From: Cystobacter fuscus
GTDB taxonomy: Bacteria; Myxococcota; Myxococcia; Myxococcales; Myxococcaceae
Reading direction: 5' to 3'
Length of the DNA stretch: 64,000 bases
Assembly (NCBI RefSeq): GCF_002305875.1
Contig: NZ_CP022098.1
Span: 3,782,001 to 3,846,000 of the forward strand
The position numbers and the translations under genes are program-made. Each line of letters begins with the position of its first letter. Within the stretch, counting starts at the first letter, position 1. Below the pieces are notes generated by a model that ran no database searches, was not told the origin of the DNA, and was given only the letters and a program-made list of their open reading frames with translations. Of this stretch, positions 33,408-43,377 are shown one piece after another.

Positions 33408-36401
33408 ATGTTCGCCGGTCCGAGTGAAATGCACGCGCGCATCCGCGCGCACGACTGGTCCGCCAGCAGTCTGGGGCCGATGGACACCTGGCCCGAGAGC
33501 CTGAAGGCCCTGGTGCGCACGATGCTCTCGTCGCGCTACCCCATGATCCTCACGTGGGGGCCGTCCTTCCTCCAGTTCTACAACGATGCCTACTCGAAGC
33601 TGATCGGCGACAAGCACCCGGCGGCGCTGGGGCTCGACATCCGCGTCACCATGGCCGAGGCGTGGGACACGCTCGGGCCGATGATCCACCAGGTGATGGC
33701 CACCGGCGTGGCGAACTGGACGCCCGCCCTGATGCTCCTGCTGGAGCGCTCGGGCTACCGCGAGGAGTCCTATTTCAGCGTCTCGCATTCCCCCGCCGAG
33801 GATGACACGGGGCGAATCGTCGGCATGTTCGCCGTCTGCAGCGAGGTGACCCAGCAGCTCCTCGGGGAGCGGCGGCTGCGGCTCTTGAGGGATCTGGCCT
33901 CCCGGGCGGCGGTGACCCGGAGCGTCGCGAAGACCTGTGAGGAGGTCGTCACCGCCATCGCCGAGCACCCCCTGGATGTGCCCTTCGCGCTGCTGTACCT
34001 GCGCGACCCGGACGGCAAGGGGTTCACCCGCCACGGGGTCATCGGGCTGGAGGAGAACGCGGCGGCGTGTCCGCTCCGGGTGGAGGGCGGAGACGACGAG
34101 CCCGTGTGGCCCCTGGCCCGCGCGGCCGAGGGCGAGACGGTGCTCGTCGAGGATGTCGAGCGCCGTGTCACGCTGACGGGGGGCCCGTTCGAGGATCCGG
34201 TCCGCACGGCGGTGGTGATGCCGGTGGCCGCCGCGGGCCAGAGTGCTCCACTCGGCGTGCTCGTGACGGGGCTCAGCCCCAACCGGGCGCTCGACGAGGG
34301 CTACCGCTCCTTCCTCGAGCTGCTGGTGGGCCAGGTGTCGGTGGCCCTGCGCAATGCCCACGCCCACGAGGAGGAGCGTCGGCGCGCGGAGGCCCTGGCG
34401 GAGCTGGATCGCGCCAAGACGGTCTTCTTCAGCAACATCAGCCATGAGTTCCGCACGCCCCTGACGTTGATGCTGGGGCCCACGCAGGATCTGCTCGCCG
34501 GGCGCGCGGGCCCGCTGTCCGGGGCGGTCCGCACCGAGCTGGAGGTGCTCCACCGCAACGCGGGGCGGCTGCTGCGGCTCGTCAACACGCTGCTGGACTT
34601 CTCCCGGCTGGAGGCGGGGCGGATGGAGGCCAGCTTCGCTCCCGCCGACTTCTCCACGCTGTGCGCGGACCTCGCGGGCACCTTCCGCTCGGCGGTGGAG
34701 CGCGCGGGGCTCCAGCTCCTCGTGAACTGCCCGCCGCTGTCCCAGCCCGTCTACCTGGATGGCGAGCTCTGGGAGAAGGTCGTCCTCAACCTCGTCTCCA
34801 ACGCCTTCAAGTTCACCCACGAGGGGAGCATCTCGGTCCGCACCTTCGAGCGGGACGGGTGCGCCGTGCTCGAGGTGCGCGACACGGGAACGGGCATCCC
34901 CGCCGTGGAGCTGCCGCGCCTCTTCGAGCGCTTCCACCGGGTGAAGGACGCGCATGCCCGGACGCATGAGGGCTCGGGCATCGGACTCGCGCTGGTGCAT
35001 GAGCTGGTACGGCTCCATGGCGGGCAGGTGGAGGTGGACAGCACCGAGGGACAGGGGACGACGTTCACCGTCGAGGTGCCCCTGGGCTTCGCGCACCTGC
35101 CGGAGGAGCGGGTGCGCGCCACGCGGGTGCTGCCCTCCACCGCGACCGGTGCCGCCCCCTACGTCGAGGAGTCCCTGCGCTGGTCCGTCCAGGAGCCCGT
35201 CGAGGTGCCGCCCGTCGTGCCGGAGCCGAACCGGCCTCGCGCGCGCGTGCTCCTCGCGGACGACAACGCGGACGTGCGCGACTACATCCACCGGGTGCTG
35301 TCCGCCGGGTTCGAGGTGCAGGCGGTGCCGGATGGACAGGTGGCCCTGGAAGTGGCCCTGGCCCACCCGCCCGAGCTCGTCATCTCGGACGTGATGATGC
35401 CCCGGTTGGATGGCGTGGGGCTGTTGCGCGCCCTGCGTGCCGCTCCCCATACCAGGGACCTGCCCATCCTCCTGCTGTCGGCCCGCGCCGGGGAGGAAGC
35501 CACGCTCGAGGGACTCGAGTCCGGAGCGGATGACTACCTCGTCAAGCCCTTCTCCGCCCGGGAGTTGCTCACCCGGGTGCGTGCCCATCTCGAGCGGGCG
35601 CGCATGCGCCGGGAGGTGGCCCGGGAACGGGCCCAGGTGGAGCACCTCCTGGAGGCCGTGCGGGCCCGGGACGACTTCCTGTCCGTGGCCTCCCATGAGC
35701 TGAAGACACCGCTCACCATCTTCCAGCTCCAGCTCGGCGCCATCGAGCGGAGCCTGAACGCGTCCTCCCAGCCCGGTATTGGCGAGCGGTTGGACACGGC
35801 GCGTCGCTCCGCGCGTCGGCTGGCCGGCCTCATCGAGACGTTGCTGGACGTGTCTCAGCTCACCACGGGCCGCATGCAGCTGTCGCGGATTCAGGTGGAC
35901 CTGGCGGAGCTCGCGCGCGGCGTGGTGCTCGCCCACCAGGGCGAGGCCCGGCGGCAGGGCTGCTCGGTGCGGCTCCAGCTCGAGGGCTCCCTGGAGGGCT
36001 TCTTCGATCGGGAGCGCATGGAGCAGGTGTTCCACCACCTGCTATCCAATGCCTTGAAGTTCGGCGTGGGCCACCCCGTGGACGTCACCCTGCGCGAGGA
36101 CGGGGGTGGGGTGACGCTCTCGATCGTGGACCATGGCATCGGCATCCCGGTGGCCGACCGACAGCGCGTCTTCGAGCGGTTCGAGCGGGCCGTGCCAGCG
36201 CGCAACTACGGCGGCCTCGGGCTGGGCCTCTGGGTCATCCGCCAGGTGGTCGAGGCCCACCATGGGCACATCCGCATCGAGGAGACGCCAGGTGGGGGCG
36301 CGACGTTCCTCGTCCACGTGCCACGCCCTGGTCCGCTCGTGCCCCCCGGCCCGTCCGTGCCCGAGGTGCCCGGAGGCAAGGGCCGCGACGTGATGAACTG
36401 A
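33408..36401 (+). CDS. Hybrid sensor kinase: PAS-GAF-HK-receiver-HK
   Basis: 997 aa, no transmembrane segment, so cytoplasmic. Order: PAS-like (about 20-150), GAF (about 165-310), first kinase core with phospho-accepting H346 in SHEFRTP and ATPase motifs ([20 protein letters not shown]), receiver domain with acidic pair in LLADDN, phosphoacceptor D661 in VISDVMMP and a KPF lysine, then a second complete kinase with H763 in SHELKTP, NALKF and DHGIGIP, GLGLGLW. Two whole kinases around one receiver suggest an internal relay. The input signal is unknown. No response regulator gene is adjacent, as usual for orphan myxobacterial kinases. Confidence 0.92.
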   Translation: MFAGPSEMHARIRAHDWSASSLGPMDTWPESLKALVRTMLSSRYPMILTWGPSFLQFYNDAYSKLIGDKHPAALGLDIRVTMAEAWDTLGPMIHQVMATGVANWTPALMLLLERSGYREESYFSVSHSPAEDDTGRIVGMFAVCSEVTQQLLGERRLRLLRDLASRAAVTRSVAKTCEEVVTAIAEHPLDVPFALLYLRDPDGKGFTRHGVIGLEENAAACPLRVEGGDDEPVWPLARAAEGETVLVEDVERRVTLTGGPFEDPVRTAVVMPVAAAGQSAPLGVLVTGLSPNRALDEGYRSFLELLVGQVSVALRNAHAHEEERRRAEALAELDRAKTVFFSNISHEFRTPLTLMLGPTQDLLAGRAGPLSGAVRTELEVLHRNAGRLLRLVNTLLDFSRLEAGRMEASFAPADFSTLCADLAGTFRSAVERAGLQLLVNCPPLSQPVYLDGELWEKVVLNLVSNAFKFTHEGSISVRTFERDGCAVLEVRDTGTGIPAVELPRLFERFHRVKDAHARTHEGSGIGLALVHELVRLHGGQVEVDSTEGQGTTFTVEVPLGFAHLPEERVRATRVLPSTATGAAPYVEESLRWSVQEPVEVPPVVPEPNRPRARVLLADDNADVRDYIHRVLSAGFEVQAVPDGQVALEVALAHPPELVISDVMMPRLDGVGLLRALRAAPHTRDLPILLLSARAGEEATLEGLESGADDYLVKPFSARELLTRVRAHLERARMRREVARERAQVEHLLEAVRARDDFLSVASHELKTPLTIFQLQLGAIERSLNASSQPGIGERLDTARRSARRLAGLIETLLDVSQLTTGRMQLSRIQVDLAELARGVVLAHQGEARRQGCSVRLQLEGSLEGFFDRERMEQVFHHLLSNALKFGVGHPVDVTLREDGGGVTLSIVDHGIGIPVADRQRVFERFERAVPARNYGGLGLGLWVIRQVVEAHHGHIRIEETPGGGATFLVHVPRPGPLVPPGPSVPEVPGGKGRDVMN

Positions 36402-36423
36402 GCCCCCGCCGGGTCCGCCGCCC

Positions 36424-37800
36424 TCAGCACTCGATGATGTTCACGGCGAGCCCGCCGCGCGCGGTCTCCTTGTACTTGGTCATCATGTCCGCGCCCGTCT
36501 GGCGCATCGTCGTGATGACCTTGTCGAGGGAGACCTTGTGCTTGCCATCTCCCTGGAGCGCCAGCCGCGCGGCGTTGATGGCCTTGATGGAGCCCATGGC
36601 GTTGCGCTCGATGCAGGGCACCTGGACGAGCCCGCCGATGGGATCGCACGTGAGGCCCAGGTTGTGCTCCATGCCGATCTCCGCCGCGTTCTCCACCTGC
36701 TCGGGCGTGCCGCCCATCACCTCGGCGAGCGCCGCGGCCGCCATGGAGCACGCCACGCCGACCTCGCCCTGGCAGCCCACCTCGGCGCCGGAGATGGAGG
36801 CGTTGAGCTTGTAGAGCATGCCGATGGCTCCCGCGGTGAGCAGGAAGCGGACGGCCCCCTCGTCGTCCGCGTTCGGCACGAAGCGCCGGTAGTAGTGGAG
36901 CACCGCCGGCACGATGCCCGCCGCGCCATTGGTGGGCGCCGTCACCACGCGCCCTCCCGCCGCGTTCTCCTCGTTCACCGCGAGCGCGTAGAGGTTCACC
37001 CAGTCCATGGCCATGAGCGGATCCGCGCCGCGCATGTCCCCCTTGAGCTTGCGGTAGATGGCCGCCGCGCGGCGCTTCACCTTGAGCCCGCCCGGCAGCA
37101 GACCCTCGCGCTCGCAGCCGCGCTTGACGCACGCCTGCATGACCTCCCAGATGCGCAACAGGCCCGCGCGCACCTGGGCCTCGGAGCGCAGCGCCTTCTC
37201 GTTCTCCAGCATCAACGTGCTGATGCTCAGCCCATGCTGCTGGCAGAGCGCGAGCAGCTCCGCGCCCGTCTTGAAGGGGTAGGGCAGGCGCGCCTCGCGC
37301 ACGCCCCCCGAGGGGGCAGCGGTGCCGTCGTCATTCACGACGAAGCCCCCGCCCACCGAATAGTAGGAGCGGGTGATGGACTCGCCGCGCCGGGTGAGTC
37401 CCGCGGTGAAGCGCATGCCATTGGGGTGGCGCGGCAGCGACTGCCGCTTGTGGAAGACGATGTCCTCGGAGGGCTTGAACTTCACCGGCTGCTGGCCGAG
37501 CAGCTTGAGCCGCGCGCTCTCCACCACGCCGGAGATGCGAGCGGGGACGGCGTCGCAGTCGACCTCCTCGGGGCGCTCGCCCTCCAGCCCGAGGATGACC
37601 GCGACGTCACTGCCGTGACCCTTGCCGGTGTGCCCCAGCGAGCCGAAGAGCTCCACCTTCACGGAGTCGACTCCGTCCAGGCCTCCGGCCTCCCTCGCGA
37701 TGGTCTCCACGAACTGACGTGCCGCACGCATCGGTCCCACCGTGTGGGAACTCGAGGGGCCAATACCAATGCTGAACATGTCGAACACACTGAGTGACAA
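36424..37800 (-). CDS. sdaA: L-serine ammonia-lyase (iron-sulfur type)
   Basis: 458 aa. It converts L-serine to pyruvate and ammonia in the cytoplasm using a [4Fe-4S] cluster. The N-terminal [13 protein letters not shown] motif, the [16 protein letters not shown] segment and the [12 protein letters not shown] segment, which supply the cluster cysteines, are present. Length fits the single-chain enzyme (about 455 aa). The best start is TTG at 37800 (LSLSVFDMF), six bases after GGGAGG; the longer ATG form adds a non-conserved leader. It stands alone, close to the convergent hybrid kinase gene. Confidence 0.93.
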   Translation of the reverse strand: MSLSVFDMFSIGIGPSSSHTVGPMRAARQFVETIAREAGGLDGVDSVKVELFGSLGHTGKGHGSDVAVILGLEGERPEEVDCDAVPARISGVVESARLKLLGQQPVKFKPSEDIVFHKRQSLPRHPNGMRFTAGLTRRGESITRSYYSVGGGFVVNDDGTAAPSGGVREARLPYPFKTGAELLALCQQHGLSISTLMLENEKALRSEAQVRAGLLRIWEVMQACVKRGCEREGLLPGGLKVKRRAAAIYRKLKGDMRGADPLMAMDWVNLYALAVNEENAAGGRVVTAPTNGAAGIVPAVLHYYRRFVPNADDEGAVRFLLTAGAIGMLYKLNASISGAEVGCQGEVGVACSMAAAALAEVMGGTPEQVENAAEIGMEHNLGLTCDPIGGLVQVPCIERNAMGSIKAINAARLALQGDGKHKVSLDKVITTMRQTGADMMTKYKETARGGLAVNIIEC

Positions 37801-37994
37801 GGAACGCCTCCCGCCAAAGGCTGGCGAACCTATAACCCAAGCGGCCGGGGCCTGCTGCCCGGGGCTGTTCGACGCATGACGACGCACCGTGTCTGACGGA
37901 GCGCGTCACCTCGCCACGAAGTCATTCGCGAATGAAACACCTGGAGTTCCCCGCGACGGAGAACCCCAGGCGAGCGGCCGCTGAATCGAGTGAC

Positions 37995-38315
37995 TCAGTG
38001 CCCCGAGGCCTGCGAGCCCATCATCTCCTCGGGGAGGATGGGTTCATGGATGGGCAACTGCCAGCGCTGGCCGTTGGACGGAGCGCTCTTCACCCCGCTG
38101 CCCCGCCGGGTCAGTGGGCGCACACCCCGGACCACGAGGGACACCAGCCCCAGGGTGATGGCTCCCGACACGGCATCCCGGAGGAGGCGCGGACGCAACC
38201 CGCGCAATCCCCAGAAGCTCACGGGGAGGACATAGGTGGGAATGGCAATCAGGCCCGCCAGCGAGAGCATGCGGCGGTGCCTGGGCGACAGGTTCGAGAA
38301 GGCGGAGAGATCCAT
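37995..38315 (-). CDS. Small membrane protein of unknown function
   Basis: 106 aa from MDLSAFS. Two hydrophobic stretches are visible (about residues 17-35 and 48-65), followed by a polar tail containing LPIHEP. No family recognised. The coding frame has typical third-position G/C. It is divergent from the YeiH-like transporter gene, with about 210 bases between the two starts that may hold both promoters. An alternative start four codons upstream exists. Confidence 0.5.
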   Translation of the reverse strand: MDLSAFSNLSPRHRRMLSLAGLIAIPTYVLPVSFWGLRGLRPRLLRDAVSGAITLGLVSLVVRGVRPLTRRGSGVKSAPSNGQRWQLPIHEPILPEEMMGSQASGH

Positions 38316-38527
38316 GGTTCCCCACAACGTGGGCCGGGGAGGGGCTCCTGGGAAGGGGGCTCCCGGTCAGGATCCGGGTGTTCCAGGGAACGCACCTCCA
38401 CCCGGTGGACGAGGGGTTGCCCGCCCGCCTGGGTGGGCGCGTCCACGAGGAGAGCCATCCAGAAAACGGATGGCTCATCGCGCCTTTCGTCTGGTGGGCT
38501 GATGGTTCGGGGCGCACCTTGCCGCCC

Positions 38528-39496
38528 ATGGACACGCCCCTGGATGCCCCTCGCCGCACCGCCGCGCATGTGTTGATTCCCCTCGGGGCCGCGCTCAGCG
38601 TCCTGCCCTTCATGTCCGCGGGCATCGCGCTGATCGCGGGGCTCGGGGTGGCCCTGTTGCTGGGCAACCCCCACGTGGACTTCACCCGCAGGGTGACCCA
38701 CCCCCTGCTGTCGCTCGCGGTGGTGGGGCTGGGCGCCGGCATGGATCTGCGCGAGGTGCTGGCGGTGGGTGCACGGGGCGCGCTCTCCACCGTGGTGAGC
38801 ATCGGGGTGTGTCTGCTGCTGGGCACGTGGCTGGCGCGTGCGTTGGGTGTTCAGCGCGAGACGGGGCTGCTCATCAGCATCGGCACGGCCATCTGCGGGG
38901 GCAGCGCCATCGCCGCCGTGGTGCCCGTGCTCCGGCCCCGGGAGCAGGAGGTCTCCGTGGCGCTCGGGACGGTGTTCCTGCTCAACGCCGTGGCGCTCTT
39001 CGTCTTTCCTCCGCTGGGGCACGCCGTGGGGCTCGACGCCCATCAGTTCGGCCTGTGGAGCGCGCTGGCCATCCACGACACGAGCTCCGTGGTGGGCGCG
39101 GCCCTTCGCTATGCTCCCGAGGCCCTGGACGTGGCCGCGCCGGTGAAGCTGGCCCGGGCGCTGTGGATCGTCCCGCTCACCCTGGCGCTGGGCGCGTGGC
39201 GCAACCGCCGGGATGGCACGGCGGCCCGGGGACAGGCGCGCAAGCCCTGGTTCATCCTCGGCTTCCTCGCCATGGCGGCGCTCGTCACCTGGGTTCCCGC
39301 CCTGCGTCCCGCGGGGCACGTGCTGGCCGACATGTCCCGGCGGGCCCTCGTGCTGACGCTGTTCCTCATTGGCACCAACCTCACCCGGAGCGCCGTCCAG
39401 GCCGTGGGCGTGCGGCCCCTCGCCCAGGGCGTCCTCTTGTGGGTGTGCATGGCCAGTGCGAGCCTCGGCGCCCTCGTGCTGCACCTCATCGGGTGA
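38528..39496 (+). CDS. YeiH-type (UPF0324) membrane transporter
   Basis: 322 aa from MDTPLDAP. About ten hydrophobic helices, with the family landmarks GLGAGMDLREVL, the conserved TAICGGSAIAAVVPVL half-helix, IHDTSSVVGAA and the late FLIGTNLTRSAV. The family is described as a putative sulfate exporter; direct proof of substrate is scarce. The convergent gene codes for a LysR regulator of the type often paired with it (as yeiE with yeiH in enterobacteria). The longer reading frame beginning at 38378 adds a polar leader and is rejected. Confidence 0.88.
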   Translation: MDTPLDAPRRTAAHVLIPLGAALSVLPFMSAGIALIAGLGVALLLGNPHVDFTRRVTHPLLSLAVVGLGAGMDLREVLAVGARGALSTVVSIGVCLLLGTWLARALGVQRETGLLISIGTAICGGSAIAAVVPVLRPREQEVSVALGTVFLLNAVALFVFPPLGHAVGLDAHQFGLWSALAIHDTSSVVGAALRYAPEALDVAAPVKLARALWIVPLTLALGAWRNRRDGTAARGQARKPWFILGFLAMAALVTWVPALRPAGHVLADMSRRALVLTLFLIGTNLTRSAVQAVGVRPLAQGVLLWVCMASASLGALVLHLIG

Positions 39497-39503
39497 GGCC
39501 GCT

Positions 39504-40418
39504 TCAAGGAGCGTTCAGGATCGGGGGCACGGCGCGGGCATGGCGCAGGAACCGCCCGGCGACCCCCGAGGGTGCATCCACCGGCAGCACCCACGAGAAC
39601 GCCCGCTTCACCCGCAGGTCGGGGATCGGCAAGGTCCTCAGCCGGCCCGAGGCCAGCTCGTCCTGGATGCTCCAGCGCGAGAGGAAGCCCACGCCCAGGC
39701 CCGCCGCCACCGCGCCCTTGATGGCCTCGGTGCTGCCCAGTTGGAGATCCCCCGGCTGGGGCCCCCGGCGCACACCGGCCTGGCGCAGGGCCCGCTCCAG
39801 CACGGCGCGGGTGCCCGAGCCGGACTCGCGCCAGAGCAGGGGAACGTCATGGAGCTCCTTCCCGGTGCGCACGCGCATGAGCTCCGCGGGGGCCCGGGCG
39901 GAGACCACGGGGATGAGCTCGTCGTCCAGATAGTGCTCCAGGCGGATGCGGGCCGCGCGGGCATGTCCTTCCACCAGCCCCAGCGGCACCCGCTCCTCGC
40001 CCACCCAGGCCAGCACCTGCTCGGTGTTGCCCACCTCCAGCCGCACCTGCACGCCCCGGTGGACACGCAGGAACGAGGCCAGCAAGTCCGGCACCACGTA
40101 GCTGGCCAGGGTGGTGCTCGCCGCCAGCGCCAGTTCCCCCCCCACTTCCTCCTCGTCCGCCACCGCCGTCGCGGCTTCCTCCAGCAGGTGGTGCAGCCGC
40201 TGGGCGTACTCGAGCAACACCCGGCCCGCCTCGTTGGGCCGCACGCCCCGCGCGGTGCGCACCAGCAGGGGCCGGCCACACTCGCGCTCGAGCTGACGCA
40301 CCTGCGCGGTGACGGCCGGCTGCGACAGGTGCAGCAGCCGCGAGGCCGCGGACACCTGCCCCATCGTGGCCACTACCCGGAAGGTCTCGAGCCGGCGGGG
40401 ATCCAGACGCGTGAACAG
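39504..40418 (-). CDS. LysR-family regulator, apparent CTG start
   Basis: 304 aa if begun at the CTG at 40418. The DNA-binding domain begins RLDPRRLETFRVVATMGQVS, then AASRLLHLSQPAVTAQVRQLE; the rest is a periplasmic-binding-type effector domain with the YeiE/CysB-like DVPLLWRESGSGTRAVLE segment. No ATG, GTG or TTG in this frame would give a whole DNA-binding domain; the first ATG lies inside the first helices. GGGAGG sits five bases before CTG, which makes a CTG start credible. It follows the DUF2845 gene by 14 bases and converges with the YeiH gene, its likely target. A sequence error is another explanation. Confidence 0.85.
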   Translation of the reverse strand: MFTRLDPRRLETFRVVATMGQVSAASRLLHLSQPAVTAQVRQLERECGRPLLVRTARGVRPNEAGRVLLEYAQRLHHLLEEAATAVADEEEVGGELALAASTTLASYVVPDLLASFLRVHRGVQVRLEVGNTEQVLAWVGEERVPLGLVEGHARAARIRLEHYLDDELIPVVSARAPAELMRVRTGKELHDVPLLWRESGSGTRAVLERALRQAGVRRGPQPGDLQLGSTEAIKGAVAAGLGVGFLSRWSIQDELASGRLRTLPIPDLRVKRAFSWVLPVDAPSGVAGRFLRHARAVPPILNAP

Positions 40419-40432
40419 CGGAGCCTCCCGTC

Positions 40433-40777
40433 CTAGCGGCCGTAGCCGCCGCTGCGCACGTCGACGAGCCGGCCATTCTCGAACACCGCCACCTGCATCA
40501 GGCGCGAGGGGCCGAAGTTGTACGTCCACTCCTCGATCGTCTTCTGCACGGTGTGTTGCTGGGTCGTGCCGCCCTGCTCGTTCCGGGTGCTCGTCTTCTC
40601 GCCCACGGTCTCCGTGTGGCTCTCCTTGGCCATCGGTTCTCCGCACCGCATCAGGACATCCGACTTGGAAGCCCCATCCGAGGCCAGTTGGTTGCCGCAG
40701 CGCAGCGTGGCCGCTTCTCCCCGGACAGGGAGCAGCACACAGGTGGAGACAGCCAGGGTCATCAAGAGGGCGCGCAT
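40433..40777 (-). CDS. DUF2845-type exported small protein
   Basis: 114 aa. Signal peptide (LLMTLAVSTCVLLPVRGEA) and a mature part with LRCGNQLASDGASKSDVLMRCGEP, the two-cysteine motif of DUF2845, and an ending EEWTYNFGPSRLMQVAVFENGRLVDV. Proteins of this group are periplasmic or envelope proteins of unknown role, related to small SmpA/OmlA-like folds. It lies upstream of, and on the same strand as, the LysR gene, whose ribosome site is in the 14-base gap; a shared transcript is likely. The cysteines probably form a disulfide after export. Confidence 0.8.
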   Translation of the reverse strand: MRALLMTLAVSTCVLLPVRGEAATLRCGNQLASDGASKSDVLMRCGEPMAKESHTETVGEKTSTRNEQGGTTQQHTVQKTIEEWTYNFGPSRLMQVAVFENGRLVDVRSGGYGR

Positions 40778-40872
40778 GGAATGGACTCCGAGGAAAATCG
40801 TTCCCGAGGATGCGCCGGACGCCTCCGGGTGAAAAGATATTCATCATCCGCGAAGCCCCGGGAGGTCCATCC

Positions 40873-41508
40873 ATGACGGCACGGAGCGAGGGCTTGAGGC
40901 TGATGGTGTACGACCGCACCTGCGCGGGGCGGTGGGGTCTGCCCGGGCTCACCGCCTCGTGGCGCGCGGGCAGCGTGCTGTACCGCGCCCTGGGCCGGCT
41001 CGATGACTGGCGCGGCGTCGCGAGCTGGCCCGAGGCCCTGGACTGGCTGCTCGCTCGCTCGGTGGAGCGGCGCATCGCGGAGATCCAGTACTGGGGCCAT
41101 GGCACCTGGGGACGAGCCCTCGTCGATCGTGAGTCGCTGGATGTCCAGGCGCTCGCGCCGCGTCATCCGTGGCGGGCGCGGCTGGAATCGCTGCGCGAGC
41201 GGCTCGTGCCGGGGAGCGAGGCGCTCTGGTGGTTCCGCACCTGTGAGACGTTCGGCACGGCTCGGGGCCATGCCTTCGCGAAGGCGTGGACGCGCTTCTT
41301 CGGCTGCCGCGCCGCGGGACACACCTACGTCATCGGCCCCTGGCAGAGCGGCCTGCACTCCCTGGCTCCCGGCGAGGAGCCCTCGTGGCCCGTGAAGGAG
41401 GGGCTGCCCCCGGGAGCGGAAGCGAGTGCACGCACCGCGCGCAAGTCGGGCCCTCGTGAACCCAACACCATCACCTGTCTGCACGGCCAGGTTCCGCCGG
41501 GCTTCTGA
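40873..41508 (+). CDS. Caspase-like small protein with His-Cys dyad
   Basis: 211 aa with GGAGG before the ATG. No signal peptide. Two segments match the catalytic strands of clan CD (caspase/DUF4347-like) proteases: IQYWGHGTWG with H76 and ALWWFRTCETFG with C124, each after a hydrophobic strand. Spacing of 48 residues between His and Cys is in the range of the fold. The C-terminus is Pro/Arg-rich. No substrate-specificity motif or partner (effector, sensor) was recognised; nearby genes are unrelated. It could be an inactive relative used for binding. The dyad is visible; activity is inference. Confidence 0.5.
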   Translation: MTARSEGLRLMVYDRTCAGRWGLPGLTASWRAGSVLYRALGRLDDWRGVASWPEALDWLLARSVERRIAEIQYWGHGTWGRALVDRESLDVQALAPRHPWRARLESLRERLVPGSEALWWFRTCETFGTARGHAFAKAWTRFFGCRAAGHTYVIGPWQSGLHSLAPGEEPSWPVKEGLPPGAEASARTARKSGPREPNTITCLHGQVPPGF

Positions 41509-41565
41509 CAGGGTGGGGCGCGGGTCCTTGCCTGGGAGGGGCCCGCTCTGCGACGGTGCTTCGTC

Positions 41566-42057
41566 ATGAGCACACGACCATTTCGTATCCTGGGCCTCCA
41601 GCAGGTGGCCATCGGTGGGGCCGACAAGGCGCCCCTGCGCAAGCTCTGGGTGGACCTGTTGGGGCTCGCGCCCCATGGCACCTACCGCAGCGAGCGCGAG
41701 AACGTGGATGAGGACATCGTCGTCGCGGGCGCCGGCCCCTTCCGGGTCGAGGTGGACCTGATGCAGCCGGTGGATCCCAATGGCAAGCCGCGCGTGCACG
41801 ACCCCGCCCTCAACCACCTGGGCCTGTGGGTGGATGATCTGCGCGCGGCCGTGACCTGGCTGGAAGGGCAGGGCGTGCGCTTCGCCCCCGGGGGCATCCG
41901 CAAGGGCGCGGCCGGCTTCGACGTGACCTTCATCCACCCCAAGGGCAACGAGCAGTTCCCCCTCGGCGGTGAGGGCGTGCTCATCGAGCTGGTGCAGGCC
42001 CCCGTGGAAGTCATCTCCGCGTTCGACACGCTCGCCAGGGGCGCCCTGGGGCATTGA
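41566..42057 (+). CDS. VOC-family (glyoxalase-like) protein
   Basis: 163 aa. Paired beta-alpha-beta-beta-beta modules: [13 protein letters not shown] at the N-terminus and [23 protein letters not shown] in the middle, ending [12 protein letters not shown]. The metal ligands of this family are His/Glu at the start and end of modules; H in LNHLGL and E in LIELVQ fit, the first module has Gln in place of His. Substrate unknown: similar to lactoylglutathione lyase and methylmalonyl-CoA epimerase. The sequence around [11 protein letters not shown] favours the epimerase/glyoxalase group. Stands alone. Confidence 0.82.
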   Translation: MSTRPFRILGLQQVAIGGADKAPLRKLWVDLLGLAPHGTYRSERENVDEDIVVAGAGPFRVEVDLMQPVDPNGKPRVHDPALNHLGLWVDDLRAAVTWLEGQGVRFAPGGIRKGAAGFDVTFIHPKGNEQFPLGGEGVLIELVQAPVEVISAFDTLARGALGH

Positions 42058-42080
42058 GCCTCTGCGCTGCTTCGGAGATG

Positions 42081-42512
42081 TCAGACGAGCCTGGCCAAGG
42101 CCTCGAGTCCCGCCGCGAAGGTTTTCCGACCGACCTGCTCGCGCAGCTTCGGCAGGTCATCCGTCTGGCACTCGAACTCGGCCCACCATTCACAGAAGGT
42201 ACGGTTTCCCTCCGTCACCCGGTACAGCCGGAGGGTCGCGACATAGTCCGTGAGTGGCATGGGGGACTCGAGAATCGTGTAGGTGCAGGAGTACTCCCGG
42301 TCACTGAGGGAGACCAACTGCTCGCGAATGCGACCGCCTCCCTCGAGTCCGAAATTGCGCACGCAACCCACCACGTCGCCGCGCGCTCCCTCCTCGATCA
42401 TGCTGTCCGTGATGACCGGGTGCCACGAAGGGAGACCATTGAAATTGCGTACCTTGTTCCAGACGCGCTCGATGGGTGCGTCGATGACGGTGCTGACGTA
42501 GATCCGTGCCAT
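42081..42512 (-). CDS. SRPBCC-family protein (polyketide cyclase/MxaD-like)
   Basis: 143 aa from MARIYVST, with AGGAG before the ATG. Helix-grip fold signature: VIDAPIERVWNKVRNFNGLPSWHP at the N-terminus and later SLSDREYSCTYTILESPMP. It is a hydrophobic-ligand-binding protein without a defined reaction. It is the third gene of an operon, 14 bases after the TIM-barrel gene, and so probably handles a small molecule or assists the two enzymes upstream. The fold is clear, the ligand unknown. Confidence 0.85.
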   Translation of the reverse strand: MARIYVSTVIDAPIERVWNKVRNFNGLPSWHPVITDSMIEEGARGDVVGCVRNFGLEGGGRIREQLVSLSDREYSCTYTILESPMPLTDYVATLRLYRVTEGNRTFCEWWAEFECQTDDLPKLREQVGRKTFAAGLEALARLV

Positions 42513-42526
42513 GTTGCTCCTCTTCT

Positions 42527-43363
42527 TCAACCTTGTTTCTTGATGGCCTTGAAGCGGCGCGTCTGCTCCGTGAGCGCGATCTCGGTGGGCAGCCGCTCCA
42601 TGCTGGATGCGCCGTAGAACCCGTGACATGTGGAGCATTCGCGCAGGATGAAGGCGGCATCCTCGGGTGTCGCGATCGGACCACCGTGGCACAGCACGAT
42701 CACATCCTCGCGCACCCGCAGCGCCGCTTCCGCCCATGCATCGATCCGGGACACGCATTCCCGAAGCGACAGGGCGGTCTCCGCGCCGATGCTCCCGCCT
42801 GTCGTGAGCCCCAGATGGCAGACGATGATGTCGGCGCCCGCCCTGGTCATGGCCACCGCCTCGTCGGCGTTGAACACGTAGGGGGTGGTCAGCAGATCGA
42901 GCGCGTGGGCCCTGGCGATCATGTCCACTTCGAGCCCATAGCTCATCCCCGTCTCCTCCAGGTTGGCCCGGAAGGTGCCGTCGATGAGGCCGACGGTCGG
43001 GAAGTTCTGCACGCCCGAGAAGCCCAGGCCGGCCAGCTTCTCGAGGAAGGGCTCCACCAGCATGAAGGGATCCGTGCCGTTGACTCCGGCCAGCACCGGC
43101 GTGTGCTTGACCACCGGCAGCACCTCGCTCGCCATCTCCACGACGATGTCATTGGCGTTGCCGTAGGCCAGCAGACCGGCCAGGGAGCCACGTCCGGCCA
43201 TGCGATAGCGGCCGGAGTTGTAGATGACGATGAGATCGATACCGCCGGCCTCCTCGCATTTCGCGGACAGGCCGGTGCCAGCACCCCCTCCGACGATGGG
43301 TTCGTTGCGGGCGATCATTCCGCGGAAGCGGCCGAGGATCTGCTGGCGAGGGATACGGGGCAT
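42527..43363 (-). CDS. TIM-barrel protein of the PEP-hydrolase/Tm-1 C-terminal type
   Basis: 278 aa from MPRIPRQ. The sequence follows the phosphoenolpyruvate hydrolase-like family (PF09370 type): an early [21 protein letters not shown] segment, the [13 protein letters not shown] strand-loop and [15 protein letters not shown], all at ends of barrel strands where the active site lies. In tomato the Tm-1 resistance protein has this barrel fused behind the same domain found in the gene upstream here. The two bacterial genes are 14 bases apart, so a two-subunit version is probable. The reaction is not established. It acts in the cytoplasm. Confidence 0.85.
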   Translation of the reverse strand: MPRIPRQQILGRFRGMIARNEPIVGGGAGTGLSAKCEEAGGIDLIVIYNSGRYRMAGRGSLAGLLAYGNANDIVVEMASEVLPVVKHTPVLAGVNGTDPFMLVEPFLEKLAGLGFSGVQNFPTVGLIDGTFRANLEETGMSYGLEVDMIARAHALDLLTTPYVFNADEAVAMTRAGADIIVCHLGLTTGGSIGAETALSLRECVSRIDAWAEAALRVREDVIVLCHGGPIATPEDAAFILRECSTCHGFYGASSMERLPTEIALTEQTRRFKAIKKQG

Positions 43364-43377
43364 GTCGGGGAGGCTCC

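Noticed and set aside
33159-36038. 959-residue minus-strand frame opposite the hybrid kinase
   Set aside because: Mirror of a clear kinase gene in a high-GC genome, full of His/Arg/Glu repeats and lacking any motif.
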